Assembly (NCBI RefSeq): GCF_004011155.1
Contig: NZ_RJWG01000001.1
Location: 1-64,000 of the forward strand
DNA: 64,000 bases
Direction of reading: 5' to 3'
Origin: Clostridium prolinivorans
GTDB taxonomy: Bacteria > Bacillota > Clostridia > Clostridiales > Clostridiaceae
This document shows positions 10,000-19,304 of this stretch, in pieces. The number at the start of each line of letters is the position of its first letter. Positions within the stretch are counted from its first letter, which is position 1. Below the pieces are notes generated by a model. It did not search any database and was not told the DNA's origin. It saw only the letters and a program-made list of their open reading frames with translations. The position numbers and the translations under genes are program-made.

Positions 10000-11376
10000 A
10001 TGAAAAAAAAGTACATAATTACAGGTTTAATTTCCGCTTTTGTAATTACTGGAATTACTGCGGTTTATATACATATAAATAATATTATAAAACCATATGA
10101 AAATTTAATATTCCCAGATGTATTTATTGAAAATTTAAATTTATCTGGTAAAACTAAGAAAGAAGCATTGGATATAATACATCAAAAATATAGTGATGAA
10201 ATTTTAAATAAAAAGATAAATATTAAAAAAGAAAATAAAAATTATAATATTAATTATTCAAAATTAAATGCTAAGTATAATATTGAAGAAACAGTAAATG
10301 AAGCTTTTGAATATGGTAAAAATTACAATATTTTTAAAAAATATAAATTAATAAAAAATCCTATTGATAAAAAATTAAAATTAGAATTTACTTATGACCC
10401 AAAGTATATAAAAGAGTTTGTGTCAGATATTGCTAGAGATATAAATAAATCACCTGTTAATGCTTCTTTAAAAATGATAAGTAGTGGTAAATTTTCTATA
10501 ACTCCAGAAATAGAAGGAGAAAAATTAAATACTGAGAAATTAGAAAAAGACATAATTAATTCTATTAATAATTTAGCTAAAAATAGAATATTAGAAAATA
10601 TTGAAATAGAAGCTCCTGTAGAAAAAGTACAAGCAGCTATTACTAAAGATGTGCTTTCAAAGGTAAATACGAAAATATCATCTTTTACTACAAATTTTGC
10701 TAAATCTAATGATAACAGAGTCAATAATATAACTTTAGCTACAAAAGCTATAAATGGAAAATTACTACTTCCTGGTGAAAGTTTTAGTTTTAATGATGTA
10801 GTTGGTGAAAGAACTATAGCTAAAGGTTATAAAGAGGCTGGAGTTATTATAAATAATCAACTAGATTCAGGTATAGGAGGGGGAATATGTCAAGTTTCTA
10901 CTACATTATATAATGCTATAATGAGGGCTAATATAAATTATATTGAAAGAAGGCATCATTCTCTTCCATCAAATTATGTAGCACCAGGACTAGATGCAAC
11001 TGTAAGTTATGGAAGTATAGATTATAAATTTAAAAATACATTGGAATATCCTATATATATAGAAGGATATGTAAAAAATAAAAATGTAACTTTTAATATA
11101 TATTCGGATATTACTTTGTCTAATAAAACTTACGATCTAGTAAGTGAAATTCAAGATACCATTGAACCAAATATTAAGTATATAGACGATCCTAATATGT
11201 ATGAAGGATATAAAGAAGTAATTACAAAACCAATTACTGGATATAAAGTTAATGTATACAGAAATACTTATGAAAATGGAAAACTTATAAAAAAAGAAAA
11301 ATTATATACAGAAACTTATAAAAAAATCGATGGAGTAATAAAAAGAGGAACAAAAAAGAAGCCTGTTGCAGCATAA
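10000..11376 (+). CDS. VanW family protein with PG-binding-like and G5-like parts
   Basis: Protein of 458 aa: N-terminal membrane anchor (about residues 5-27), a region resembling tandem PG_binding_4 modules (about 35-210), the VanW core (about 230-370) containing NNITLATKAINGKLL, PGESFSFNDVVGERT, GGGICQVSTTLYNA and RHHSLPSNYV, and a C-terminal G5-like strand region. This is the YoaR-type layout, not proof of vancomycin resistance. Likely faces the cell wall. ATG start after AGAAGGTG. The biochemical activity of VanW proteins is not established. Confidence 0.88.
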   Translation: MKKKYIITGLISAFVITGITAVYIHINNIIKPYENLIFPDVFIENLNLSGKTKKEALDIIHQKYSDEILNKKINIKKENKNYNINYSKLNAKYNIEETVNEAFEYGKNYNIFKKYKLIKNPIDKKLKLEFTYDPKYIKEFVSDIARDINKSPVNASLKMISSGKFSITPEIEGEKLNTEKLEKDIINSINNLAKNRILENIEIEAPVEKVQAAITKDVLSKVNTKISSFTTNFAKSNDNRVNNITLATKAINGKLLLPGESFSFNDVVGERTIAKGYKEAGVIINNQLDSGIGGGICQVSTTLYNAIMRANINYIERRHHSLPSNYVAPGLDATVSYGSIDYKFKNTLEYPIYIEGYVKNKNVTFNIYSDITLSNKTYDLVSEIQDTIEPNIKYIDDPNMYEGYKEVITKPITGYKVNVYRNTYENGKLIKKEKLYTETYKKIDGVIKRGTKKKPVAA

Positions 11377-11530
11377 AAATAAGATTTTTATAGGTTGTTG
11401 CATTAAATATTGCTATCTTAAAAAATAAGCATTTAATTTTACAATGAATCATTTAATTTTTATAAATAAAAAATATTTTCTTTAAATAAAATTTATGTTA
11501 TTATATAAAAAGATAAGGAATAAATTTTTA

Positions 11531-11615
11531 GCGGATATGGCGGAATTGGCAGACGCACTGGTTTCAGGTTCCAGCGGGTAATTCCATGCAGGTTCGAATC
11601 CTGTTATCCGCACCA
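11531..11615 (+). tRNA. tRNA-Leu (anticodon CAG)
   Basis: Class II tRNA of 85 nt. The 7-bp acceptor stem GCGGATA/TATCCGC, the D arm with GGCGGAATTGGCAGACGC, the anticodon loop TTCAGGT with CAG at 11565-11567, a long variable arm, GGTTCGAATCC, and an encoded CCA are all present. It reads CUG codons. Confidence 0.95.
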
Positions 11616-11663
11616 AATATAAGTTAAATAAACAGTTAAATATAAATTAAATAAAAATTAAAT

Positions 11664-11700
11664 AAAAATATCCTTTGGCTAAGCCAAAGGATATTTTTAT
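11664..11700 (-). terminator. Bidirectional terminator between tRNA-Leu and hsp18
   Basis: AAAAATATCCTTTGGCT pairs perfectly with AGCCAAAGGATATTTTT. A/T runs on both sides make it usable on either strand. Confidence 0.88.
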
Positions 11701-11705
11701 TTAAT

Positions 11706-12146
11706 TTAATCTATATTTATCTTTTTCTTTTTATCATTGCCTTTATTTAATTTTGGAAGAACAATTTTTAAAACACCATCTTTAAATGTAGCACTTATTT
11801 TATCTTCATCTACATTATCTATATAAAAGCTTCTCTTAAATTCTCCATAATATCTTTCACGTCTAACAAAATTTTCTTTCTTTTCTTCTAAAGCATCTTC
11901 TCTTTTAGCACTTATAACTAAATAATTATTTTCAAAATCTATATCTATGGATTCTTTTTTTACTCCAGGTAAATCTGCTTCTATTATATAATTTCCTTCA
12001 TTTTCTTTTAAGTCAACCCTAAAGTTTCCATGCATAGTATCTAATGCAGTAAAGAAATCATCATCAAAAAAGCTCTTAAAAAATTGTGGGAAGAAATCAT
12101 CTTTTTTACTTAAGTTATTTTTTCTAAATGGTATCATCTCAAACAT
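11706..12146 (-). CDS. hsp18: Small heat shock protein, Hsp20/alpha-crystallin family
   Basis: ATP-independent holdase chaperone, 146 aa. The alpha-crystallin domain runs from about FRVDLKENEGNYIIEADLPG through the conserved strand region ending GVLKIVLPK, followed by a lysine-rich tail. Resembles the clostridial Hsp18 family in length and motifs. Start set at the ATG at 12146 because AGGAGGG at 12154-12160 gives 8-nt spacing; the upstream in-frame TTG at 12152 would be too close. No CIRCE element (TTAGCACTC-N9-GAGTGCTAA) is visible upstream, so HrcA control is not supported by sequence. Confidence 0.92.
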   Translation of the reverse strand: MFEMIPFRKNNLSKKDDFFPQFFKSFFDDDFFTALDTMHGNFRVDLKENEGNYIIEADLPGVKKESIDIDFENNYLVISAKREDALEEKKENFVRRERYYGEFKRSFYIDNVDEDKISATFKDGVLKIVLPKLNKGNDKKKKINID

Positions 12147-12417
12147 TCTCAAATCCCTCCTAATTTTTTAATATATCTTTTGTTTACAGTTTTATAATAA
12201 AACAAAAGTCAAAGAAAGTCAAAGTTAAAAACAAAAGATTTATTATGATATTAAAAAATATATAATGTTTTAATTACATAGTTCATTTTAACCTAAAAAT
12301 TTTGAAATAAACTAGATATTTTAGCCAAATTTAGTTTCATTTTATAAAAAATAAAAAATTATGGGTATAAATTTTAAGAATTAATATAACTTTTTAGTAA
12401 AATATAAATATATAAAA

Positions 12418-12450
12418 ATCCTGCAGAGATTTAAAATATCTGCAGGATAT
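12418..12450 (-). terminator. Terminator of the CstA-type gene
   Basis: ATCCTGCAGA pairs with TCTGCAGGAT around an AT loop. On the minus strand the hairpin is followed by a T-rich stretch. Confidence 0.8.
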
Positions 12451-12469
12451 GAAAATTACTTATAAATAT

Positions 12470-13906
12470 TTATGCTTTAAATTGATTATTTATATTAGAA
12501 TTTTGCATTTTTTTATTTACTGCTATTAAGAATATAGAAAGAGCAGCAATAGCAACTATAATGCCAATAGGATATGCTATTGAAGTTGCAAGTTTAAATC
12601 CTTCTGGAGCAACTAATATATAAGTTATAGAAACCGCAGTCATAAACGTAGCTGGTATTGTAGCTATCCAATGGAATTGTTTTCTTAGAGCTAAATACAT
12701 AGATGAAGCCCAAAGTACTATCATAGCCAATGTTTGATTTGACCATGCAAAATATCTCCAAAGTATATCAAAATTAATTTTACTTAATATAAATCCAACT
12801 ACAAATAATGGTATAGTAATTGCAAATCTATTTTTCAATGAATTTTGTTTGAAATTTAATGAATCGGCAATTGTAAGCCTTGCACTTCTAAAAGCTGTAT
12901 CTCCTGAAGTTATAGGACAAGCTACAACTCCAAGAATAGCAAGAATACCACCAAATTTACCAAGAAGAGTTTTTGATATAGTACTTACAACCCATCCTTG
13001 TCCGCCGTGAGCATTCATTTGAGCTGATAATTCTCCAGTACTTCCAAAGAAAGCTATTGCAGCTGCTGCCCATATTAAAGCAATAACACCTTCTGCTATC
13101 ATTGCTCCATAAAATATCTTTCTTCCTTGTTTTTCTGAAGATATACATCTAGCCATAATTGGTGATTGAGTTGAATGAAATCCAGAAATAGCTCCGCAAG
13201 CTATAGTTATAAACATTAATGGCCATATAGGAAGACCATTTGGATGAAGATTAGATAAGGTAATTTCAGGAATTTTATATCCTTTAAATATTATACCAGA
13301 AGAAACTCCTAATGCCATTATTAAAAGACAAATACCAAATATAGGATAAATTTTTCCTATAAGTTTATCTATTGGTAGCATGGTTGCTAAAATATAGTAA
13401 ATGAATATTACATAAATCCAAAAAGTTGTATCAAGGGCTTTAGGAGTTAGTGAAGCTAAAAGATTTGCTGGAGTTGTTACAAAAACAACACCTACAAGTA
13501 TTAAAACTATAACTGAAAAAATTCTCATAAAATTTCTAAATCCTGTTCCCAGATATTTACCAACCACCTCTGGTATACTTGCACCATCATTTCTAACTGA
13601 AAGCATTCCTGATAAATAATCATGTACACCACCTGCAAATATAGAGCCTAAAACAATCCATAAAAATGCAGAAGGCCCCCATAATGCACCAGCAATAGCA
13701 CCAAATATAGGTCCAGTACCTGCAATGTTTAAAAATTGTATCATAAATATTTTCCAAGCAGGCATAACCACATAATCTACACCATCATTAATTCTAACTG
13801 CTGGAGTTTGAATGCCATCATCTGCACCAAAAGCTTTTTCTACTACCTTACTGTATAAAAAATATCCTAAAAGTAAAGCAATAATAGATAAGAAAAAAGA
13901 TATCAT
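12470..13906 (-). CDS. CstA/BtsT family peptide or pyruvate transporter
   Basis: Polytopic membrane protein (478 aa, about 12-14 helices) of the carbon starvation CstA family. Characteristic stretches include QFLNIAGTGPIFGAIAGALW, GGVHDYLSGMLSVRNDG and SGFHSTQSPIMARC. CstA and BtsT members import peptides or pyruvate when carbon is scarce. Directly downstream of, and co-oriented with, a LytS/LytTR two-component pair, the same partnership seen in BtsSR-BtsT of enterobacteria, so I infer induction by that pair, perhaps by external pyruvate. It is shorter than the Escherichia coli CstA (about 700 aa), as is common in Firmicutes. Confidence 0.88.
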   Translation of the reverse strand: MISFFLSIIALLLGYFLYSKVVEKAFGADDGIQTPAVRINDGVDYVVMPAWKIFMIQFLNIAGTGPIFGAIAGALWGPSAFLWIVLGSIFAGGVHDYLSGMLSVRNDGASIPEVVGKYLGTGFRNFMRIFSVIVLILVGVVFVTTPANLLASLTPKALDTTFWIYVIFIYYILATMLPIDKLIGKIYPIFGICLLIMALGVSSGIIFKGYKIPEITLSNLHPNGLPIWPLMFITIACGAISGFHSTQSPIMARCISSEKQGRKIFYGAMIAEGVIALIWAAAAIAFFGSTGELSAQMNAHGGQGWVVSTISKTLLGKFGGILAILGVVACPITSGDTAFRSARLTIADSLNFKQNSLKNRFAITIPLFVVGFILSKINFDILWRYFAWSNQTLAMIVLWASSMYLALRKQFHWIATIPATFMTAVSITYILVAPEGFKLATSIAYPIGIIVAIAALSIFLIAVNKKMQNSNINNQFKA

Positions 13907-13990
13907 TTATAATACCTCCTGTAAAATTATACTTTATATATTAATTATACAAGTTATGTATATGTTTACATAACTTATTGCACCAAATAC

Positions 13991-14023
13991 AAAAAAGAGC
14001 ACATAAAATACATTTATATGCTC
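13991..14023 (-). terminator. Terminator overlapping the response regulator stop
   Basis: On the minus strand GAGCATATAAA pairs with TTTTATGTGCTC and is followed by TTTTTTG. It separates the regulator genes from the transporter gene. Confidence 0.75.
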
Positions 14024-14709
14024 ATTAATTGCTTAAATGAAGACATATTATTACGGCTAACAGGTATTTCAGCATCTATTCCTTTAAGCTTTAATATGTA
14101 GGTATTATTAAACCAAGGTATTATTTCTACTATTTTTTCTAAGTTTACAATATATGAACGATGACATTTAAAAAAAATATTTTGGGGAAGTTTTTTATAA
14201 AATTCATTTATACTTGAATTAGTTTTATATTCATTATCTTTAGTATAAATAAGTACTTCATGCTCATTAGCTTTACAGTAATATATATCTTTTATATTAA
14301 TAACAATGAGTTTCCCATTTTTCCATAAAGTTATTTTATTACATTTAGAGTTTAAAGATTTTTCAAGTTTATTTAAAGTGTGAATTATTCTAGTTTCAGA
14401 ATATGGTTTTAAAATATAGTCAAAAGCAGATACTTCAAAAGCATCCAAGGCATAATCTTTATAAGCACTAATAAATACTAATATAGGTTTAATATTTTGT
14501 GTGTTTATAATTTTACTTAAAGATAATCCATCAAGTTTTGGCATACTTATATCAAGAAAAATTACATCTATAAAATTTTTTTGTATAAATTCTAAAGCTT
14601 TTATGCTGTCATCAAAAGTTTTTACTATTTTAATTGAACTAAAATTAGTTATAAAATAATTTAACTCTTGTATAGCAGGTAATTCATCATCAACTATTAT
14701 ACAATTCAT
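14014..14709 (-). CDS. LytTR-type response regulator
   Basis: Protein of 231 aa. The receiver domain has acidic DDE at residues 7-9, the phosphoacceptor Asp53 in FLDISMPKLDG and the conserved lysine in ILKPYSE. It is followed by a LytTR DNA-binding domain (about 130-230) with YCKANEHEVLIYT and FKCHRSYIVNL. Gene order kinase-regulator with 23 nt between them marks a two-component operon. The most likely target is the adjacent CstA-type gene. The promoter DNA before that gene is short enough that a direct-repeat LytTR site should lie in 13907-13990, though I could not define one. Confidence 0.9.
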   Translation of the reverse strand: MNCIIVDDELPAIQELNYFITNFSSIKIVKTFDDSIKALEFIQKNFIDVIFLDISMPKLDGLSLSKIINTQNIKPILVFISAYKDYALDAFEVSAFDYILKPYSETRIIHTLNKLEKSLNSKCNKITLWKNGKLIVINIKDIYYCKANEHEVLIYTKDNEYKTNSSINEFYKKLPQNIFFKCHRSYIVNLEKIVEIIPWFNNTYILKLKGIDAEIPVSRNNMSSFKQLMSI

Positions 14710-14732
14710 AAATATTTAACTCTCCTTTTTAT

Positions 14733-16394
14733 TTAATGAATAATAAAACTTATTTTCGTTCCTGTGTTAAGACGTTCTATTATAAGGCTGCTATTATATA
14801 TTAGCTTAAGTCTATTATTTACATTGGCTAGTCCAATTTTATTTTCTTTTATATTATTACTATATATACTGTTAATTATATGATTAGGAATACCTATACC
14901 ATCATCTTCTACTATTATTATAACATCTTTTAAATTATGTTTTTTTACTGCAATTTTTACAGTACCATAGCCAGAGCCTTCTAAAATTCCATGTTTTATT
15001 GAATTTTCTACTAAAGGCTGTATTATAAGAGAAGGAATTTTTATTTTTATACTTTTGTCAATATCATAAATTATATTAATTTTATTACCAAATCGTGCCT
15101 TTTCAATCTCTACATAAGCTTTTACTTGTTCAATTTCTTTTTCTAACTCCACAAATGTATTTATTTTTTCCATATTGTATCTTAAATAAAAAGATAAATT
15201 AATTATTAGTTCTCTAGCTTTATTTGGGTTAAATCTTATAAAGGAAGCTATAGTGTTTAAAGCATTAAATAAAAAATGAGGATTAATTTGAGCTTGAAGT
15301 GCTTTGATTTCAGCTTTAGCAGCCATTTCTTTAAGTTTGCCTATTTTACTAATTTCAAGTTGAGTTGAAATTATTTGAGATAAACCTATAGCTAATTTTT
15401 CATTTGTATAAGATATACCATTTTCTTTAGAATAATATAATTTTAAAGTTCCCTTAACTTCATCGCCATCTTTAATTGGAAGAATAATTACAGATTTTAA
15501 AGGACAATTTTTGTAAAAACATTGTATTTCATTAGCAGAATTTAAAATTTTCATAGAACCATTTTTAATAACTTGATTTGTAGCAGCAGTTTGTATTGAA
15601 TTTCCAATTTTATGATGATCATAGCCAAGACCTACATGAGCAAGTATTGTATTTTTATCAGTTATTTCTACTGCAGCAGCTCCAGTAGAATCTTTTATTA
15701 TAGAGCATATATTGCTTAAAGAATTTTTATTAATATCTCTAAAATAGGGTAGAGTTTTATTTGCTATTTCAAGTGCTAATTGTGCTTGTTTTGCAGCTAT
15801 TTGTTCTTTTTCATTTAATGTTTTTTCTATTAAAATAATTAAAAATGATATTCCCAATGCATTCGTAAAACTCATTGGCAAATATATACTTTTAACTATG
15901 GAAAGAGCATTAGAATAAGGTTTTGACATTATGAGTATAAGAAACATTTCTATACTTTCTGTAATAAAACCACATATAAAACCATATAACCATTTATTAA
16001 ATTTATTACATTTTTTGTATATATAAGCAGCGAAAAAACCTGAAAGAATTGTAGTTATTGCACAAGGAATTGAAGTTATACCACCTATATCATAAATAAA
16101 TCTATGAATACCGGTAACTATACCAGATATTATTCCGACAAAGGGACCATAAAGTATTCCGCCGGCAATGATTCCTATAATTCTTGTGTTAGCTATTGCA
16201 CCATTAACATCTGTACCCATATAAGTACTTATTATTCCAAATATAGAAAAAGTTATAGATAGTATAAAAAGATCTAATTTTTTTAGTTGTTCTTTTTGTA
16301 TTATATTTTTAAATATTGATACATTTGAAATAATAAAAACTATAAAAATTATATAACTTAAATTAGTTATAAGATTTTTAAGTAAATATATCAT
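14733..16394 (-). CDS. LytS-type sensor histidine kinase (5TM-5TMR_LYT, GAF, HisK)
   Basis: Membrane sensor kinase of 553 aa: five to six N-terminal helices of the 5TMR-LYT type (about 1-190) including GIIAGGILYGPFVGI, then a GAF-like domain (about 215-345), then a LytS/YehU kinase core with phospho-accepting His in AQINPHFLFNALNT, the N box ENSIKHGI and the G box EDDGIGIP. Pairs with the LytTR regulator downstream. Family members sense extracellular small molecules such as pyruvate; the ligand here is inferred only from the CstA-type neighbour. Confidence 0.9.
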   Translation of the reverse strand: MIYLLKNLITNLSYIIFIVFIISNVSIFKNIIQKEQLKKLDLFILSITFSIFGIISTYMGTDVNGAIANTRIIGIIAGGILYGPFVGIISGIVTGIHRFIYDIGGITSIPCAITTILSGFFAAYIYKKCNKFNKWLYGFICGFITESIEMFLILIMSKPYSNALSIVKSIYLPMSFTNALGISFLIILIEKTLNEKEQIAAKQAQLALEIANKTLPYFRDINKNSLSNICSIIKDSTGAAAVEITDKNTILAHVGLGYDHHKIGNSIQTAATNQVIKNGSMKILNSANEIQCFYKNCPLKSVIILPIKDGDEVKGTLKLYYSKENGISYTNEKLAIGLSQIISTQLEISKIGKLKEMAAKAEIKALQAQINPHFLFNALNTIASFIRFNPNKARELIINLSFYLRYNMEKINTFVELEKEIEQVKAYVEIEKARFGNKINIIYDIDKSIKIKIPSLIIQPLVENSIKHGILEGSGYGTVKIAVKKHNLKDVIIIVEDDGIGIPNHIINSIYSNNIKENKIGLANVNNRLKLIYNSSLIIERLNTGTKISFIIH

Positions 16395-16749
16395 ATTATC
16401 TTATACTCCTAAATTAAATTTTTTATAAATATGCAAAATAAAACTTAAATTGAACTTAAATATAGTATAGTAAAATATATACAATCAGTAAATATATTTT
16501 ATCATATGAAAAAATTACAAGCTAAAAATTGATTTTTTAAAAATAATATAATATTATATAAATAAGTTTATTATTAAATATTAATTTATAGATATCCAAA
16601 ATGAATTAGAATTTACTAAAATAATAATATAAGCACTAAATATTTTTTATTTTAGCATAAATCACTATTATTTTAGTAAAGAGATATATTAAAATTTGGT
16701 TATCTATAATAATGTTATTATAATTATAAAGCTATTATAGAGGTGAAAT
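16395..16749. promoter_or_regulatory. Divergent control region with a perfect 15-bp inverted repeat
   Basis: Non-coding DNA between the divergent kinase and amidase genes. It is AT-rich, and TTTACTAAAATAATA (16612-16626) is repeated in inverted orientation at 16666-16680, 39 nt apart. That could be a pair of operator half-sites or a long hairpin in the amidase leader. GAGGTG at 16740-16745 is the amidase ribosome site. Confidence 0.45.
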
Positions 16750-17790
16750 ATGAAAGTCAGAGTTGCAAATAAAAAATTATTTACATTTTGGTGTTGTGTA
16801 TTTATATTAATTATAATAAATATATTCCTTTCAATAAGTAAACATGTAATTGGAATAAAGGACAAGCCTGCTAATACATTATCCACATTATCTAATAATA
16901 TAGTCTTAACTTCTGATAAAAATGGGAGTATAACTTTAGAAGAAAATAATTATTTTAAAAAGATTACTATTAATACTAAAAATTATAACGATACAGTTGA
17001 TTTTGAAGATTTAAGAGATTTTATTGAGATAAATTTAAAAAAAGATGACATTTTAAAATTAAATTTAAGAGGTAGCGATAAAGAAGTTAAAGATATTTTT
17101 TATGAAAAATATGATGACAATTTAAAAATTAAGGTAAAAAAGAACTTTAATAAAAATAATTTTGTATATTTAGATAAATCTAATTCAAAAAAAATTATAG
17201 TTTTAATTTCGAAAAAAGAAAATCCATATAAAAATACCATAGTTTTAGATGCAGGGCATGGTGGAGAGGATATAGGAGCAAATGTTGGCTCAATTTATGA
17301 AAAAGATATAACTTTAAAAATTACTGATTATGCAGCCGATGAATTAAGATATAGAGGATATAAGGTAGTTAAGACTAGAGAAGATGATAGATTATTGGAA
17401 TTAAGTGAAATAGGGAAAATAGCAAATGCTGCTTTGGCAGATTTATTTATATCTGTTCATATTAATTTTAATGAAGACAGTGTATATAAAGGTGTATCTA
17501 CGTATTATTATGATATTGATGGATATCAAAAGGAAGAAAGAATTAAGCTCGCAGAAACAATGCAGTCAGAATTGATTAAAGATGATAATTGGGAAGATAG
17601 AGGAATAATTAAAGAAAATTTTCAAGTTTTAAGAGAAACTAAAATGCCTAGTGTTCTTTTGGAATGTGGATTTTTAAGTAATCAAGAAGATAGAAGAAAA
17701 TTAACAGATGAGAGTGTTTTGAAAAATTTCGCAAAAAATATTGCAAATGGAATCGATAAATATTTAGAAAGTAATAAAGCAAAAGAATAA
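16750..17790 (+). CDS. N-acetylmuramoyl-L-alanine amidase (Amidase_3)
   Basis: Cell-wall hydrolase cutting the bond between muramic acid and the stem peptide. The 346-aa protein has an N-terminal membrane anchor (about residues 10-30), a variable region, and an Amidase_3 domain (about 160-340). Zinc ligands and the catalytic glutamate appear as LDAGHGGEDIGA, IYEKD, SVHINFN and LLECGFLSN. No SH3 or SPOR binding domain. Likely acts outside the membrane. Longer than typical CwlD, so an assignment to cortex maturation is not made. Confidence 0.92.
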   Translation: MKVRVANKKLFTFWCCVFILIIINIFLSISKHVIGIKDKPANTLSTLSNNIVLTSDKNGSITLEENNYFKKITINTKNYNDTVDFEDLRDFIEINLKKDDILKLNLRGSDKEVKDIFYEKYDDNLKIKVKKNFNKNNFVYLDKSNSKKIIVLISKKENPYKNTIVLDAGHGGEDIGANVGSIYEKDITLKITDYAADELRYRGYKVVKTREDDRLLELSEIGKIANAALADLFISVHINFNEDSVYKGVSTYYYDIDGYQKEERIKLAETMQSELIKDDNWEDRGIIKENFQVLRETKMPSVLLECGFLSNQEDRRKLTDESVLKNFAKNIANGIDKYLESNKAKE

Positions 17791-17812
17791 AATACACTTA
17801 TTAGTTAAAGAT

Positions 17813-17836
17813 AAACACGGGGGATCCCGTGTTTTT
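17813..17836 (+). terminator. Terminator of the amidase gene
   Basis: AAACACGGG pairs with CCCGTGTTT across GGAT and is followed by TTT. Confidence 0.88.
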
Positions 17837-17896
17837 GCATTAACTAAATATATATAATATAATTATTTAAGTAATATATAAAAGGGAGCTGAATTT

Positions 17897-18721
17897 ATGT
17901 ATAAACTTATATGTTTAGATATGGATGGAACACTTTTAAATAGTAATGGTAAAATCAGTGATAGAAATATAAAAGCTGTAAAATTAGCTCATGAAAAAGG
18001 AGTAAAAGTTACTATTTGTACTGGAAGAGTATATACTTCTGCTGCTTATTATGGAGATTTAATAGGAGTAAAAGTTCCAATTATTGCATTAAATGGAGCT
18101 TATATAAAAGAAAAAGATAGAGATGAAGTTATTTATAAATCTGTTTTAGGTAAAGAAAAATGCAATAAAATATTAAATATATTAAAGAAATATGATATAT
18201 ATCCCCATTTTAATGCACCAGATATAATTTTTACTGAAAAAATTATATATTCTTCAGAGGGTTACAGTAAACAAAATGAAGAATTACCTGAAAAATGGAA
18301 AATAAAAATTCAGGTGTCAAAAGACTGGGACAGTATATTTGAAAAATATGGTGATAGTATTATAAAATGTATTGCTATTGATGATGATTTAGAAAAAATT
18401 AAAGCAGCTAAAAAAGAATTAAAACAACATGATGAGTTTGAAGTGGTAAGCTCATCTTCTAATAATATTGAAATTATGTGCAAAGGAGTTTCAAAAGGGA
18501 GAGCGGTAGAAGTACTTGCTGGATTTTATGGAATTAAAAGGGAAGAAATTATGTGTATAGGGGACAATGAAAATGACATATCTATGATAAAATATGCAGG
18601 ACTTGGAGTAGCAATGGGAAATGCTGAGGAAACACTAAAAAATATAGCAGATTTTATTACAGATAATAATGATGAAGATGGTGTTGCAAAAGCAATTGAA
18701 AAATTTATATTAAATAATTAA
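17897..18721 (+). CDS. Cof-type HAD-superfamily phosphatase
   Basis: Cytoplasmic sugar-phosphate or flavin-phosphate phosphatase of HAD subfamily IIB, 274 aa. The motifs are DMDGTLLN (nucleophile and acid/base aspartates) near the N-terminus, TGR, the lysine in GVSKGRAVE, and GDNENDISMI at the C-terminus. ATG start after AAAGGGAG. Downstream genes on the same strand are separated by about 96 nt, so it may be its own unit. Substrate is not predictable from sequence. Confidence 0.9.
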   Translation: MYKLICLDMDGTLLNSNGKISDRNIKAVKLAHEKGVKVTICTGRVYTSAAYYGDLIGVKVPIIALNGAYIKEKDRDEVIYKSVLGKEKCNKILNILKKYDIYPHFNAPDIIFTEKIIYSSEGYSKQNEELPEKWKIKIQVSKDWDSIFEKYGDSIIKCIAIDDDLEKIKAAKKELKQHDEFEVVSSSSNNIEIMCKGVSKGRAVEVLAGFYGIKREEIMCIGDNENDISMIKYAGLGVAMGNAEETLKNIADFITDNNDEDGVAKAIEKFILNN

Positions 18722-18817
18722 TAAACCAAGTTAAATAAAAGCTTTACTAAAGATATTACATAATATAATATATAAATTATTAAAAATATAATTAAAAATT
18801 ATAAAGGAGGAAAAATT

Positions 18818-19285
18818 TTGAATCTTAATATTGTTTTGTTTCAACCTGAAATTCCTCAAAATACTGGAAACATAGCAAGAACCTGCGTACTTACAAATTC
18901 CAAACTTCATCTTATAAAACCTTTAGGATTTAGTTTAGATGAAAAACATTTAAAACGAGCAGGATTAGACTATTGGCAGTATCTTGACTTAGAAATACAT
19001 GAATCTTATGAAGATTTTAGAAATAAATATAAAGAAGGAAATTTTTATTTTTCAACAACTAAAGGGAAAAAATATTATACACAAGTTTCATATCAAGAGG
19101 GAGACTTTATTATTTTTGGTAGAGAAACTTCAGGGCTTCCAGACTATATAAGAAATAGTAATTTAGATAATTTAATAAGAGTGCCAATGCTTGAGACTAG
19201 TACCCGCTCTCTTAATTTATCAAATACTGTAGCTATTTTGGCCTATGAAGCTTTAAGACAAATGAACTTTCCAAACATGAAATAA
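18818..19285 (+). CDS. trmL: tRNA (cytidine/uridine-34 2'-O)-methyltransferase TrmL
   Basis: SPOUT-class methyltransferase that methylates the wobble ribose of leucine tRNAs, using SAM. Motifs of the trefoil knot are all visible: VLFQPEIPQNTGNIART at the N-terminus, IIFGRETSGLP in the middle and RSLNLSNTVAILAYEALRQ at the C-terminus. Length of 155 aa is standard. TTG start after AAAGGAGG. Closely followed by degV, 19 nt away. Confidence 0.93.
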   Translation: MNLNIVLFQPEIPQNTGNIARTCVLTNSKLHLIKPLGFSLDEKHLKRAGLDYWQYLDLEIHESYEDFRNKYKEGNFYFSTTKGKKYYTQVSYQEGDFIIFGRETSGLPDYIRNSNLDNLIRVPMLETSTRSLNLSNTVAILAYEALRQMNFPNMK

Positions 19286-19304
19286 TAAAAAAGGAGTAGT
19301 ATTT

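Noticed and set aside
10000-11376. Reading the VanW gene as vancomycin resistance
   Set aside because: VanW-domain proteins are common in clostridia without van clusters; no vanA/B, vanH or vanX homologue is present.
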